Below, one piece after another: positions 1 through 8,723 of a stretch of 64,000 nucleotides of DNA (positions within the stretch are counted from its first letter, which is position 1; the number at the start of each line of letters is the position of its first letter). The translations under genes and the position numbers were made by a program. Source of the DNA: an uncultured Elusimicrobia bacterium. Lineage in GTDB: Bacteria; Elusimicrobiota; Elusimicrobia; Elusimicrobiales; Elusimicrobiaceae. Location of the stretch: assembly GCA_945913025.1 (NCBI GenBank), contig CAMECJ010000007.1, forward strand, positions 34,208 through 98,207, written 5' to 3'. The notes beneath the pieces are model-generated. The model had not been told where the DNA came from and made no database searches. It worked only from the letters and a program-made list of their open reading frames with translations.

Positions 1-889
1 CACGTATGGCGGTTTCCAATAATATCGTTTTGTCCGTCTGCGTGGACGCGTAAAAGCGGCCCGCATTTAAAAACGCTTCTTCCGGCGCAAGACCGATGAG
101 CTCGCTCCCCGTTACGGCAAGGCCGCGCTTGGCGGCTTCTTTTTTACAGGCTTCAAAGGTTTGCGCAAGGCCCGTCTTACGGTAATCGGTTAAATTGAAA
201 GAAACCTGCGCACAATGATAATCCGCCATATACCAGCCGATGGCTTTTAACGCGGGCAGCCCGCCGTTCTTTTCGCGCAGGACGGACGCAATTTGTTTGG
301 CGGAGGTTGCGTCTTTTGTGTTTAAAGAGATATTAAACGCGATTAAAAAATTCCGCGCGCCGATAACGGCTGCGCCCGTTTTTTGTACGCCCGTAGAAAA
401 TTCCCGCGGGCCGAAATCGGGTGGAAGTTCTTTGAGCTTTTGCGGCAGACTTTCGTATTCGCCTTTGCGGATAAACGATAAATTTTTGCGCTGCGGCGTT
501 TGCGCGTTTGCTTCATACAAATAAACGGGAAGGTTGAGTTTTTCCGCCGCGTCCCGCGCCAGTTTTTCTGCTTGGAAGGCGGCTTCTTCAAGCGTCATAT
601 TTTTAACAGGGATAAACGGACAGACGTCCGCCGCCCCCAAGCGCGGATGTGCGCCGGAGTGAACACGCATATCAATCCGTTCCGCCGCCGCTTGAATAAG
701 CGCAAATGCGCTTTGGCGCACATCGTCCGGCGCGCCCGCCAGCGTAAACACGGTGCGGTTGGCATCCGTGTTATTGTCAACGTGTAAAAGTCTCGCGGGA
801 GAAGCGTTTTTCGCCGCGTCGGCAAGGAGCTTGATGATTTTTTCGTCGCGGCCTTCGGATATATTGGGGACGGCTTCCATTATTTTCAT
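1..889 (-). CDS. ftcD: Glutamate formimidoyltransferase, 3' end cut by window edge
   Basis: Transfers the formimino group of N-formimino-glutamate to tetrahydrofolate, a late step of histidine degradation that feeds one-carbon metabolism in the cytoplasm. About 296 codons are visible, close to the usual length of the formiminotransferase domain, so only the tail is missing. The family signature is clear: the N-terminus reads MEAVPNISEGRD, followed by VHSGAHPRLGAADVCPFIP, which carries the conserved active-site His region. Two starts are possible, at 889 and 880. I prefer 889 because a TATAAT lies six bases before it. There is no Shine-Dalgarno sequence, which suggests leaderless translation. 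The FtcD cyclodeaminase domain would lie outside the window if present. Confidence 0.88.
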   Translation of the reverse strand, partial: MKIMEAVPNISEGRDEKIIKLLADAAKNASPARLLHVDNNTDANRTVFTLAGAPDDVRQSAFALIQAAAERIDMRVHSGAHPRLGAADVCPFIPVKNMTLEEAAFQAEKLARDAAEKLNLPVYLYEANAQTPQRKNLSFIRKGEYESLPQKLKELPPDFGPREFSTGVQKTGAAVIGARNFLIAFNISLNTKDATSAKQIASVLREKNGGLPALKAIGWYMADYHCAQVSFNLTDYRKTGLAQTFEACKKEAAKRGLAVTGSELIGLAPEEAFLNAGRFYASTQTDKTILLETAIR

Positions 890-895
890 AAGACC

Positions 896-901
896 ATTAT
901 A
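896..901 (-). promoter_or_regulatory. TATAAT -10 box of ftcD, leaderless arrangement
   Basis: A perfect TATAAT on the minus strand is followed by six bases and then the ATG at 889, so transcription would start at or next to the start codon. No good -35 was seen. Confidence 0.5.
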
Positions 902-963
902 AATTTTTTGCACTTTCTCCGCAGGGAAAAATAATAATAATTTGTGTTATTTTTTTGGATTTA

Positions 964-972
964 TGCTACAAT
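964..972 (+). promoter_or_regulatory. Extended -10 promoter of the cold-shock gene
   Basis: TGC-TACAAT (TGn plus hexamer at 967-972) lies about 60 bases before the csp start. The predicted start of transcription, about 979, coincides with the beginning of a perfect inverted repeat. Confidence 0.5.
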
Positions 973-978
973 AACTAT

Positions 979-1003
979 AGATACTTATTAAGTTTAAGTA
1001 TCT
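979..1003 (+). other. Hairpin at the predicted 5' end of the csp mRNA
   Basis: AGATACTTA (979-987) and TAAGTATCT (995-1003) form a perfect nine-pair stem with a seven-base loop. It is AU-rich and would sit at the extreme 5' end of the cold-shock transcript, where it could stabilise the mRNA or respond to temperature. This role is inferred. Confidence 0.5.
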
Positions 1004-1032
1004 GATAATTCATAAAAGGAAGTATTTGTAAA

Positions 1033-1236
1033 ATGCCTAAAGGAAAAGTTAAGTGGTTTAATGACCAGAAAGGTTACGGTTTTGTAACCCCCGAAGACGG
1101 TTCTAAAGATCTCTTTGTTCACTATCAGGAAATTCAGGGCGACGGTTTCAAAACCTTGGCCGAAGGCCAGGAAGTTGAATTCGAAGTCGTAGAATCCGAA
1201 AAAGGCCCGAAAGCCGTTAAAGTCGTCAAACTTTAA
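1033..1236 (+). CDS. csp: Cold-shock protein, CspA family
   Basis: A single-domain OB-fold RNA chaperone of 67 residues, the standard size for the family. Both nucleic-acid-binding motifs are present: RNP1 as KGYGFV (about residues 13-18) and RNP2 as DLFVHY (about 27-32). It binds single-stranded RNA in the cytoplasm and melts secondary structure. The start follows an AAGGAAG ribosome site. The gene stands alone between an extended -10 promoter with a 5' hairpin and a strong intrinsic terminator. Whether it is cold-induced or constitutive cannot be told from the sequence. Confidence 0.95.
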   Translation: MPKGKVKWFNDQKGYGFVTPEDGSKDLFVHYQEIQGDGFKTLAEGQEVEFEVVESEKGPKAVKVVKL

Positions 1237-1252
1237 TTTTTTGAAAGACTTT

Positions 1253-1288
1253 AAAAAATGCCCGAGGGTTTTTCCTCGGGCATTTTTT
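1253..1288 (+). terminator. Intrinsic terminator after csp
   Basis: A perfect 15-pair stem (1253-1267 with 1274-1288), GC-rich in the middle, flanked by A6 and T6 so it could work in both directions. Confidence 0.9.
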
Positions 1289-1327
1289 CTGCCCTTGCGG
1301 GCGGTTTTTAGAAGGAGAAGGCAGAAA

Positions 1328-2692
1328 ATGAGTAAAAAATATGCCCAAGCTTCGTTGGGCGAGCTGTGGCACTTATCGTATCCGTTAATCGTATTGATGG
1401 CGTCGCAGGTGGTAATGCAGTTTGCGGACCGGATGTTTTTGGCGTGGCATTCGCACAATGCCTTGGCCGCGTGCGTTCCCGCCGGCGTATTGGCGATGAC
1501 GTTCGCCTCTATGTTTATGGGGCTGGCCAGTTATACAAGCGTGTTTATTTCGCAGTACTACGCTAAGAAAAAATATGCGTCGGTAACGGTATCTTTGTGG
1601 CAGGGGGTCTTTTTGGCGGCGATGTCTTCGCTCCTTTTGGCGGGTTTAACGCCTGCCGGTTTTGCGCTGATTAACGCATTCGGACACGAAACGCAGGTGC
1701 GCGTGTTGGAACTGAAATACTTTGGCATTTTGAATTTATTCGGCGGTCTTGCGGTAATCAATAATGCGCTGGCGAGTTTTTTCAGCGGGCGCGGGCAAAC
1801 CAAAATCCCGATGTGGACGGCGCTCATCGGCAATTTGATAAACATCGGGTTGGATTATGTGATGATTTTCGGCAAACTCGGCTTTCCCGAAATGGGTATT
1901 GCGGGGGCGGCGTGGGGAACCATTATCAGCCAAGGCACCATAACGGCGATGTTCGGCGCGCTGATTTTTGCGCGCAAAACGCGCAGGGAGTATAAAATCA
2001 GCAAGCTGGCGGGTTTTTATAAGCCGGTATTTTCGCGTCTGCTGCGTTTCGGGCTGCCCAACGGGTTCGGTTTTTTAATGGATATTTTGTCCTTCACGCT
2101 GTTTACGTTTATGGTGGGCAATATTGATACGATTTCTTTGCAGGCCAGCAACGTCGTAATGTCTATGCAGCCGGTGGTGTTTGTGGTTCTGTTGGGGTTG
2201 GGAATCGGGATTCAAATTTTAGTCAGTAAATACCAAGGAATCAAACGGCCCGATTTAAGCGTGCGCGTGGTTAAAAATGCGTGTAAAATCGGTTATGCGT
2301 ATGCGTTTGGCATAGGCTTGTTGTTCTTTTTCGGTGCGCCCTTTTTCGTCAATTTGTTTATTCCGCCTTCGTCGGCTGATGCGGCGGCGATTGCGGCCAA
2401 AACGTATCCGCTGATTAAACTGGTCAGCTTCTTTGTGATTTTTGACGCCACTTACCTGATTTTCGGCGAGGCCATCCGCGGCGCGGGCGACACCAAATTC
2501 TATATGTACGTCATGTTGTGTTGCGCGTGGGGAATGTTAATTCCGGGCACGTGGTATATTGTTTACAAGTTGCGGTTATCCGTGTTTTGGGTTTGGAGCT
2601 GGCTGACGTTTTACGCTGCCTTAACAGCGCTGCTGATGTGGTGGCGTTTTTTGCGCGGAAAGTGGAAAAGCATTGTGGTTACGGCAGGCTGA
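1328..2692 (+). CDS. MATE family efflux transporter
   Basis: A 454-residue multidrug/toxin extrusion protein of the inner membrane, which exports organic cations or other small molecules in exchange for Na+ or H+. It has about twelve hydrophobic segments. The N-terminal half has the typical GELWHLSYPLIVLMASQ and FADRMFLAW segments, and AIRGAGDTKF matches the conserved C-terminal region. The longer frame open from 1241 begins with basic, unlikely sequence translated from the csp terminator. I place the start at 1328, behind AGGAG at about 1314. The substrate cannot be predicted. Confidence 0.9.
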   Translation: MSKKYAQASLGELWHLSYPLIVLMASQVVMQFADRMFLAWHSHNALAACVPAGVLAMTFASMFMGLASYTSVFISQYYAKKKYASVTVSLWQGVFLAAMSSLLLAGLTPAGFALINAFGHETQVRVLELKYFGILNLFGGLAVINNALASFFSGRGQTKIPMWTALIGNLINIGLDYVMIFGKLGFPEMGIAGAAWGTIISQGTITAMFGALIFARKTRREYKISKLAGFYKPVFSRLLRFGLPNGFGFLMDILSFTLFTFMVGNIDTISLQASNVVMSMQPVVFVVLLGLGIGIQILVSKYQGIKRPDLSVRVVKNACKIGYAYAFGIGLLFFFGAPFFVNLFIPPSSADAAAIAAKTYPLIKLVSFFVIFDATYLIFGEAIRGAGDTKFYMYVMLCCAWGMLIPGTWYIVYKLRLSVFWVWSWLTFYAALTALLMWWRFLRGKWKSIVVTAG

Positions 2693-2710
2693 TGAATTTT
2701 TACCTCTCAT

Positions 2711-4177
2711 TTATTCTTCCGGCAGATTAAGCAGTTTTTTGATGATGTCCTCGTGAATACGCAAAATCGCTTCGTTTTTGTCGGCCAAATTGTTGGCCAT
2801 TAATACAAATGCAATTTGTTTTCCGTTTTTGTCCGCCGCATATCCGGCGGCGGTTTTTACGCCGTCAATCGTGCCGCCCTTTACGCGTACGCGGTTGACG
2901 GCTTTATAGGGTTTTAAGAAACGTCTCAACAGCAGTAAATCGCCGCGGTCATCCGGCGTGGCCAGCGAATTATAATAATAGGTAAAGTGGGGGCTTGTAG
3001 TCATAAACGCAAGCGTGCGCAGCAGCGTGCGCGGCGTGACTAAATTATCCCGCGCAAGTCCGCTCCCATCGTAGATGACCGCGTCTTGCGCTCCCGCCAA
3101 TTTATTTTTTTGTAAAAATTTATTTAACTCCTCCAACCCGTTTTGGAGGCTCCCCTTTTTGCCGGCAGCTACGGCCAGCTGGCGCAGGAGCATATCCGCG
3201 TACAAATTAAAACTGCGTTTGTTGACGATGACGATAATGTCTTTGAGCTTGGGCGACTGCGAGGCGTGTAATAACGTCATCGGTGCGTAATCGGGCGCGG
3301 TGCGCGTCGTTCGGATTTCGCCCGTCAGGAGAACCCCCTGTTTTTCCAGTTCTTCTTTAAGCGCGTATGCGGCAAAAAACGCCGGATCCGGCATCGCGGC
3401 GGAAATCGTAAAACCCGTTAAATTGGTGGGAATGGTGCCGTAAATTTCCAATTCATTTTGGCGCGGCGCGCCGTAAACGTAAGCGTTGTCTTTTTTATTT
3501 TTTCCGTCAGTGGTTACAAAACTGGTCAGCGTCAGTGCGGGTATTTTGGGGTCGGTGCCGGAAATTTCTGCCGGCTGCCCGTGGCGGAATTGGGGAGAAA
3601 AATGAATTTTAAATAAATTATCGTTAAAAGAAAGCGGACTGGCCGGCGCGGCGTAATAATTGCCGATATTTTCCCAGTTTACTTTGGGGGCGACGGACGG
3701 ACCTTCAAATAACGAAACGTCCGCAATCAAGTCTCCTTCCACGCGGGTAATGCCCGCATCTTTGACGGCTTGTGCCCACTTTTTGACGACGGCTTGCCAC
3801 GTTTCTGCGCCCGGTACCCGCGCGGAACCCAGCGTCGGGTCGCCTCCGCCCTGCAGGTATAGGCTGCCGCGGAGTATGCCGTTTTCGTCCGGCAGGGTTC
3901 CGGCGTATAATTGGGTTTGAAAGCGGTAGTCCGGCCCGAAGGTTTCCAGGGCGGCGGCGGTAGTCAGCAGTTTGAGCGCCGAGGCGGGCGTCAGACGGGT
4001 GTCTGCGTGAACGGAAAAGATTTCTGCTTCCGGCGCATCTGTATAGGCGGCCGCACCGCCCCACAAAGCGCCGTTTAAAACAGGATGCTGTAAACGAGCG
4101 GAAACATATTCCTGTACCGTTTGGGCAAAGACGGATACAGCAGCACAGATATAAATAAATAATAAAAAATACCGCAT
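2711..4177 (-). CDS. dacB: D-alanyl-D-alanine carboxypeptidase/endopeptidase, PBP4 (S13) family
   Basis: A periplasmic penicillin-binding protein that trims or cleaves peptidoglycan peptides. It has 488 residues, the usual size for S13. An N-terminal signal peptide ends about residue 18 (VSVFA-Q). The SxxK motif is SALK (S66-K69), with the nucleophilic Ser. The second motif is SFN, in KRSFNLYADML. The third, usually KTG, reads KGG in VRVKGGTIDGV. The rest of the fold, including the AAGYA segment after KGG, looks intact, so activity is likely despite the third-motif change. It is convergent with the MATE gene and probably shares little regulation with it. Confidence 0.9.
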   Translation of the reverse strand: MRYFLLFIYICAAVSVFAQTVQEYVSARLQHPVLNGALWGGAAAYTDAPEAEIFSVHADTRLTPASALKLLTTAAALETFGPDYRFQTQLYAGTLPDENGILRGSLYLQGGGDPTLGSARVPGAETWQAVVKKWAQAVKDAGITRVEGDLIADVSLFEGPSVAPKVNWENIGNYYAAPASPLSFNDNLFKIHFSPQFRHGQPAEISGTDPKIPALTLTSFVTTDGKNKKDNAYVYGAPRQNELEIYGTIPTNLTGFTISAAMPDPAFFAAYALKEELEKQGVLLTGEIRTTRTAPDYAPMTLLHASQSPKLKDIIVIVNKRSFNLYADMLLRQLAVAAGKKGSLQNGLEELNKFLQKNKLAGAQDAVIYDGSGLARDNLVTPRTLLRTLAFMTTSPHFTYYYNSLATPDDRGDLLLLRRFLKPYKAVNRVRVKGGTIDGVKTAAGYAADKNGKQIAFVLMANNLADKNEAILRIHEDIIKKLLNLPEE

Positions 4178-4246
4178 ATATATTAGATTATCAAAATTTA
4201 ACTAAATAAAACCGTCCCGTTACACACAGGACGGCAAGCGTTAAAA

Positions 4247-5854
4247 TCAGTTAAACCAGGGGTACCATTTGTCTCGGTCGCGAATGTTAATCAGCAGCGA
4301 CAGCGCCAGCATATCGCGCGCGTTTAAGGCTTGGGGTTTATCCAGGGTGCACGTAAATTTATCAAATGCCTGATGCGCGTTTTGAATGACGCCGGAGGAA
4401 TCCATCTGTCCTAAAATGCGGTAGTCCGCACGTAAGAATCCCCACAGGTGTCCGCAAAGTTTGCGCAAAACAGCGCGGGCGGCGGAGGTTTCCGTCACAT
4501 TGGCGAGCAGGTGTCCTTCCCGATCAAACAGCTCCCAACGGCGGCAGAGGGAAAAATGCTTACGCGCGGCGGTCAGCACATCTTTGGAACGGGCAAAGTA
4601 AATTTCGTATTTTTCCTGCGTCAGCCCAAATCCTTTTTGCAGCACTACCGCGGCTTTTTGTCCTTTGCGGTCAAACAGCGTAATTTCCCGAAGCACCAGC
4701 TGGGACCAGACAATCCCGCAGAAAAATACCAGTAATCCCAGCGGAATCGCCAGCGAGCAGGCGGAGTAGATTGTATTGTATGTAAACGCGCTTACGGGCA
4801 GCAGGTTGGCGTTTTCGCAGAGGCCGGCGGCGGCCAGCGTAAGAAACGTTACCGCGATCAGCAGCAGTCCGCCGAACAAGAATACGCTGTCCCACCGTAA
4901 GGAAAGAGACGTAAGGATATTGCCTTGGTTATCTCTGGCGCGGAAAATTAAAGAGGGAGTGCCGTACAGACGCATAAAACGAATGGGGTATAAAGAGTTA
5001 GGGTTTGCCGGTGTCTCGGGCGTCCTGCGGTGGATAAACATGCGTACGGTCAACGCGGCGGCCTGCAAACAAACGTATAAGAACAGGAGCGCCACAAGCG
5101 CGTCAAATCCATGCCCCAGTTGACGTACGTATGGCGGCATATTGGCGGATAAAAGCGTATTGCCTTTTATCCGCGAAAGTTGTTTTTTGAGTTTTGCTAA
5201 AACATTTGGGCGGGGCGCCTTTTTTACGGTTTGGGCGGCGGGTTTGACGGCGGGTGCCGCTTCCGCAGGCGCGCTTAACGTTTCTTCTTCCACCGCAGGC
5301 AGCGCGGCAATATCATACGCGCGCGGGTCATTAACCGCCATTTCCAACGCCGGCGTTTCGCCTTCGGTTTTGCTGGGGGAAATAAACGAAAAAATTAAAT
5401 CCGTTTCCGCGTACGATAAATCTTTGGCCAGAACGGAATATGCTTTGCCGTTAATTAAAAAATAACCTGCGCCGAAATCATTTTTTGGCGTAAAAAAATT
5501 GATGTAGACAAAAGGTTCTCCTGTGGAAAATGCAATGCGCTTGATTTCTTCGCCCGTATACGTATTGCCCACCACCTGCATTTTTTTGCGTTTGACGTCA
5601 ATTAAGTCCGCGTTTATTTTTTCTTCGATACAGGTTTCGGTGGTACAGTCCGTAGTTTTCACGTCCAAGCGGGCCGAGTTTTTTTGAATGGAAAGCACGC
5701 TGTTTGCAGGCGGATTTTTAACGGCCGTCCAGCCCGAAGGCATATCCAGTGTGAATGCTCCGTCGGAGGACGTAAAAGTTCCGCCGTGCGCCGTCAGGGC
5801 ACCGGAGAACAGCAAACAAGCCAAAACCGTTTTTAAAAAAAGGCGGTGTGCCAT
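4247..5854 (-). CDS. Exported/membrane protein of unknown function, 535 aa
   Basis: Not recognised as a named family. Residues 1-24 form a signal peptide. About 25-165 is a soluble domain resembling short PsbP/DcrB-like domains (GAFTLDMPSGW near its start). A linker rich in Ala, Pro and Lys (about 185-215) follows. Then come one hydrophobic segment near 250, two more near 330-390, and a cytoplasmic-looking C-terminal domain. That last domain has a repeated pattern (LFDRKGQKAAV, ELFDREGHLLA, RDRDKWYPWF) that recalls the LURP-one/scramblase barrel. This resemblance is judged by eye and is weak. The gene appears to be a single transcription unit divergent from the M24 peptidase pair. Confidence 0.6.
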   Translation of the reverse strand: MAHRLFLKTVLACLLFSGALTAHGGTFTSSDGAFTLDMPSGWTAVKNPPANSVLSIQKNSARLDVKTTDCTTETCIEEKINADLIDVKRKKMQVVGNTYTGEEIKRIAFSTGEPFVYINFFTPKNDFGAGYFLINGKAYSVLAKDLSYAETDLIFSFISPSKTEGETPALEMAVNDPRAYDIAALPAVEEETLSAPAEAAPAVKPAAQTVKKAPRPNVLAKLKKQLSRIKGNTLLSANMPPYVRQLGHGFDALVALLFLYVCLQAAALTVRMFIHRRTPETPANPNSLYPIRFMRLYGTPSLIFRARDNQGNILTSLSLRWDSVFLFGGLLLIAVTFLTLAAAGLCENANLLPVSAFTYNTIYSACSLAIPLGLLVFFCGIVWSQLVLREITLFDRKGQKAAVVLQKGFGLTQEKYEIYFARSKDVLTAARKHFSLCRRWELFDREGHLLANVTETSAARAVLRKLCGHLWGFLRADYRILGQMDSSGVIQNAHQAFDKFTCTLDKPQALNARDMLALSLLINIRDRDKWYPWFN

Positions 5855-5996
5855 ATTTGGTTATTATATTAAATTTTGGCGCGGTTTTAACGTCTTATCG
5901 TTTCTACGCGCGCGAAAACCATTAATTGTGATTGTAGGTCGGATTTAAAATTGATATCATATGAATATATAGAAGTTTTAACTGGGGAGTGTATTT

Positions 5997-7055
5997 ATGG
6001 CAGAAAAAAACATCACGTCCGCGCGGTTGTCGGCTTTGCGCAAGATGATGTGCAACAATAAGCTGGATGGTCTAATCGTGACCAATAATTTGGACCAGCT
6101 GTATTTAACAAATTTCTTTTTTTATCCGGAGGAAACCGTTCTGTTGGTAACCGGCAGGACGGTCCTGTGTTTTACGCGTGAATTGTATGTGCAGCCGTTT
6201 GGAAAATTCGCTCCCCAAACTAAAGTCATCGGAAGCGAAACCCGTACGGCTTCAGCCTTGGCAAAAGCCAAAGAGCTGGGGCTCAAGCGCGTGGGGTTTG
6301 ACGCGGCAAAAGAATCATACCAAAACGGGAAGATGATGTCCGCCTCCGGCTGTATAGAAGTGGGCGGATTTATTTCCAAACTGCGTGAAACCAAAGACGC
6401 GGCGGAACTGAAACTGATGCGCGAATCCAACCGTATTGCTTACCTCGCGTATGAATACGTCAAGCCCCGCGTGAAAACCGGAATGACGGAAAGCGAACTG
6501 GCCGCCGAGCTGGAACGGTTTATGCGCGCCAAAGGCGCATCCGGCCCGTCGTTTTTGACGATCGTCGGCTTTGGCGAAAATTCCGCCAATCCTCACCACG
6601 AAACAGGTAACCGGAAGTTAAAAGCAAATGATGCGGTGCTCATTGATTTCGGCTGTATTTACAAAGGCTATTGTTCCGATATTACCCGCAGTTGGTGGCA
6701 CGGCAAAAACGAACCCGCCGAATATAAGAAGATTTGGAACATTGTGGACAAAGCACGAAAAGCGGGCATAAAAGCCGTCAAAGCGGGCGTTTCCAATAAA
6801 GACGTGGATGCGGCGGCGCGCAAAGTGATTGCGGACGCAGGTTACGGCGCGTTTTTTACGCACCGTACCGGTCACGGCGTGGGGATTGAAATCCACGAAA
6901 ACCCCTATAACAGCCAGACTGCCCAGTCGGTATTGGCGGAGGGAAATGTCGTGACGGTGGAACCCGGTATTTATCTGCCCGAAAAATACGGCGTACGTTT
7001 GGAAGATACGATGTTTACTTCTAAAACAGGTGCTAAAATTTTAACGAGGAAATAA
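5997..7055 (+). CDS. M24 aminopeptidase, Xaa-Pro type (first of a tandem pair)
   Basis: A cytoplasmic dinuclear-metal peptidase of the PepP/PepQ group, removing residues next to proline. It has 352 residues: an N-terminal creatinase-like domain (1-125) and a C-terminal pita-bread domain. All metal ligands can be seen: Asp in IDFGCIYKGY, Asp in CSDITRSWW, His in TGHGVGIEIHE, Glu in VEPGIYLPE and Glu in GVRLEDT. The ribosome site GGGGAG precedes ATG. Its stop overlaps the next start in TAATG, so the two are co-translated. Together they probably help salvage Pro-containing peptides. Confidence 0.9.
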   Translation: MAEKNITSARLSALRKMMCNNKLDGLIVTNNLDQLYLTNFFFYPEETVLLVTGRTVLCFTRELYVQPFGKFAPQTKVIGSETRTASALAKAKELGLKRVGFDAAKESYQNGKMMSASGCIEVGGFISKLRETKDAAELKLMRESNRIAYLAYEYVKPRVKTGMTESELAAELERFMRAKGASGPSFLTIVGFGENSANPHHETGNRKLKANDAVLIDFGCIYKGYCSDITRSWWHGKNEPAEYKKIWNIVDKARKAGIKAVKAGVSNKDVDAAARKVIADAGYGAFFTHRTGHGVGIEIHENPYNSQTAQSVLAEGNVVTVEPGIYLPEKYGVRLEDTMFTSKTGAKILTRK

Positions 7056-8122
7056 TGGCGGCAATTAAAGATTTGGCTTCTGTGCGTATGCAGGATTTCC
7101 GCCGCGTATTAAAAGCCGCGGATTTGGACGGATATTTAACCGTTTCTCCATTGGAGCAGCGGTATTTGTCCGGTGTAGAATTGTCCGAGGGAGAAGCCGT
7201 TTTTTTGGTAACTCCCGCCAAAGCGTATTGCATTACGAAAAAGCTGATCGTCAGCAAAATGACGCCCGTTTCCGCATTTTTAAAAACAGAGGATGTTCCG
7301 TACGGCACAATGTTGGAAGGGGCGTTGGCCAAAATCAAAAAGTTGGGTTTAAAACGGGTATCGTTTGATCCGTCGCTTGTGGATTTTGAGACGGGAAAAA
7401 GACTGGAGAAAGAAGGCTTTGTCCGTGCGGACGGTTTAATCGGCGAGATGCGCCTGAAAAAATACGATGACGAGCTTGCACGACTTAAAAAAGCGTGTAA
7501 AATCGCGGCCGGAGCGTTTGAAGAAGTAAAACCGCAAATTAAAACGGGAATGACGGAAGATGATGTGCGCGTGTTAATGGCGGTGGCTATGTTCAAGCGC
7601 GGCGCGGATTCCATTCCGTTTAACATCGTTTGTTTCGGCGAGAATACCGCAGACGCCCACCATACACCTTCTAAAAAACGCAAATTAAAAGCAAGTGAAG
7701 CCGTGCTGATGGATTTCGGCTGTTTTTACGAGGGGTATACGTCTGATATGACGCGCAGTTGGTGGCACGGGAAAAACGAGCCCGCCGAATATAAAAAGAT
7801 TTGGAACATAGTGGACCAGGCCCGCGCGGCGGGGGTAAAAGTGTTGCGTGCCGGCATAACTGCGGGCGAAGTGGACGCGGCCTCCCGCCAAGTGATTGAG
7901 GCGGCGGGATACGGCAAAGAATTTTTCCATACCACGGGGCACGCCATCGGCTTAGTGGAACACGACCGGCCTATTTTGCGCTCCGGCGCGCCGGACGTAT
8001 TGGAAGAAAATTACGTAGTAACGGTGGAGCCCGGCATTTATTTTGAAAATAAATGGGGTGTCCGTCTGGAGGACAGTTTTCTGGTAACGAAAACGGGCTC
8101 CGAAAAACTGACGCACAAATAG
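7055..8122 (+). CDS. M24 aminopeptidase, Xaa-Pro type (second of a tandem pair)
   Basis: A 355-residue paralogue of the preceding gene, starting in its stop codon. It has the same two domains and the same five ligands (MDFGCFYEGY, TSDMTRSWW, TGHAIGLVEHD, VEPGIYFEN, GVRLEDS). The N-terminal halves have diverged strongly. The segment TRSWWHGKNEPAEYKKIWN is identical in the two proteins, pointing to strong constraint or gene conversion. The His-loop difference (HGVGIEIHE against HAIGLVEHD) may reflect different substrate preference. A short hairpin and GAGG ribosome site follow, leading to efp. Confidence 0.9.
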   Translation: MAAIKDLASVRMQDFRRVLKAADLDGYLTVSPLEQRYLSGVELSEGEAVFLVTPAKAYCITKKLIVSKMTPVSAFLKTEDVPYGTMLEGALAKIKKLGLKRVSFDPSLVDFETGKRLEKEGFVRADGLIGEMRLKKYDDELARLKKACKIAAGAFEEVKPQIKTGMTEDDVRVLMAVAMFKRGADSIPFNIVCFGENTADAHHTPSKKRKLKASEAVLMDFGCFYEGYTSDMTRSWWHGKNEPAEYKKIWNIVDQARAAGVKVLRAGITAGEVDAASRQVIEAAGYGKEFFHTTGHAIGLVEHDRPILRSGAPDVLEENYVVTVEPGIYFENKWGVRLEDSFLVTKTGSEKLTHK

Positions 8123-8156
8123 ATTCGGGCTTCGGCCCTATAACGAGGTATAACTT

Positions 8157-8723
8157 ATGTTAAGCACAACTCAATTTCGCGAAGGACTTATTTTTGAGGA
8201 CGAAAACGGACAACTGGTAGAAATTATCGAATTTCAGCACCACCGCAAAAGCCAGGCCCGCGCGGTAGTACGCGTGAAGCTGCGCAATATCAATACCGGA
8301 GCCATGATTGAAACCGCCTACCGCCCCGAAGATAAATTTAACGAGGTGGAAGTGGAAAAACGTCCGTTTACGTATTTGTATACTGCAGGCGATAGGGCTA
8401 TATTTATGAACTCCGAAACCTATGATCAAGTGGAAGTGGAAACCAAAAAACTGGGCGATTTGACCAAATACTTAAAAGATAATATGGATGCTACCGGTAT
8501 CTATATCAACGAGCAGCTCTTTAACGTGGAATTGCCTATTAAAGTTCCGTTGAAGATTGCGTCTACCGTTCCGGGGGTAAAAGGCAACACCGTAGCCAAC
8601 ACTACCAAAGAAGCCACGTTGGAAACCGGCGCAGTGATTAAAGTGCCGCTTTTTATCAATGAAGGCGACGTGGTGCTCGTGGATACCCGCAGCGGCAGCT
8701 ACGTGGAACGCGTGGCCGCGTAA
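8157..8723 (+). CDS. efp: Translation elongation factor P
   Basis: Binds between the ribosomal P and E sites and relieves stalling on polyproline. It has 188 residues in three beta-barrel domains, the normal size, with the conserved C-terminal region PLFINEGDVVLVDTRSGSYVER. The tip of the domain I loop is unusual. It reads QHHRKSQARAVVRVKLRN, while most families have a KPGKG-type loop there. Aligned by eye, the lysine that is normally lysylated falls on Gln33, although Arg30 and Lys31 lie nearby. The gene follows two proline-specific peptidases, a fitting neighbourhood. It shares TAATG with the next gene. Confidence 0.97.
   Translation: MLSTTQFREGLIFEDENGQLVEIIEFQHHRKSQARAVVRVKLRNINTGAMIETAYRPEDKFNEVEVEKRPFTYLYTAGDRAIFMNSETYDQVEVETKKLGDLTKYLKDNMDATGIYINEQLFNVELPIKVPLKIASTVPGVKGNTVANTTKEATLETGAVIKVPLFINEGDVVLVDTRSGSYVERVAA

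Noticed and set aside
994..1458. Minus-strand open frame antisense to csp
   Set aside because: It overlaps the csp gene, its terminator and the MATE start; no ribosome site or recognisable motifs.
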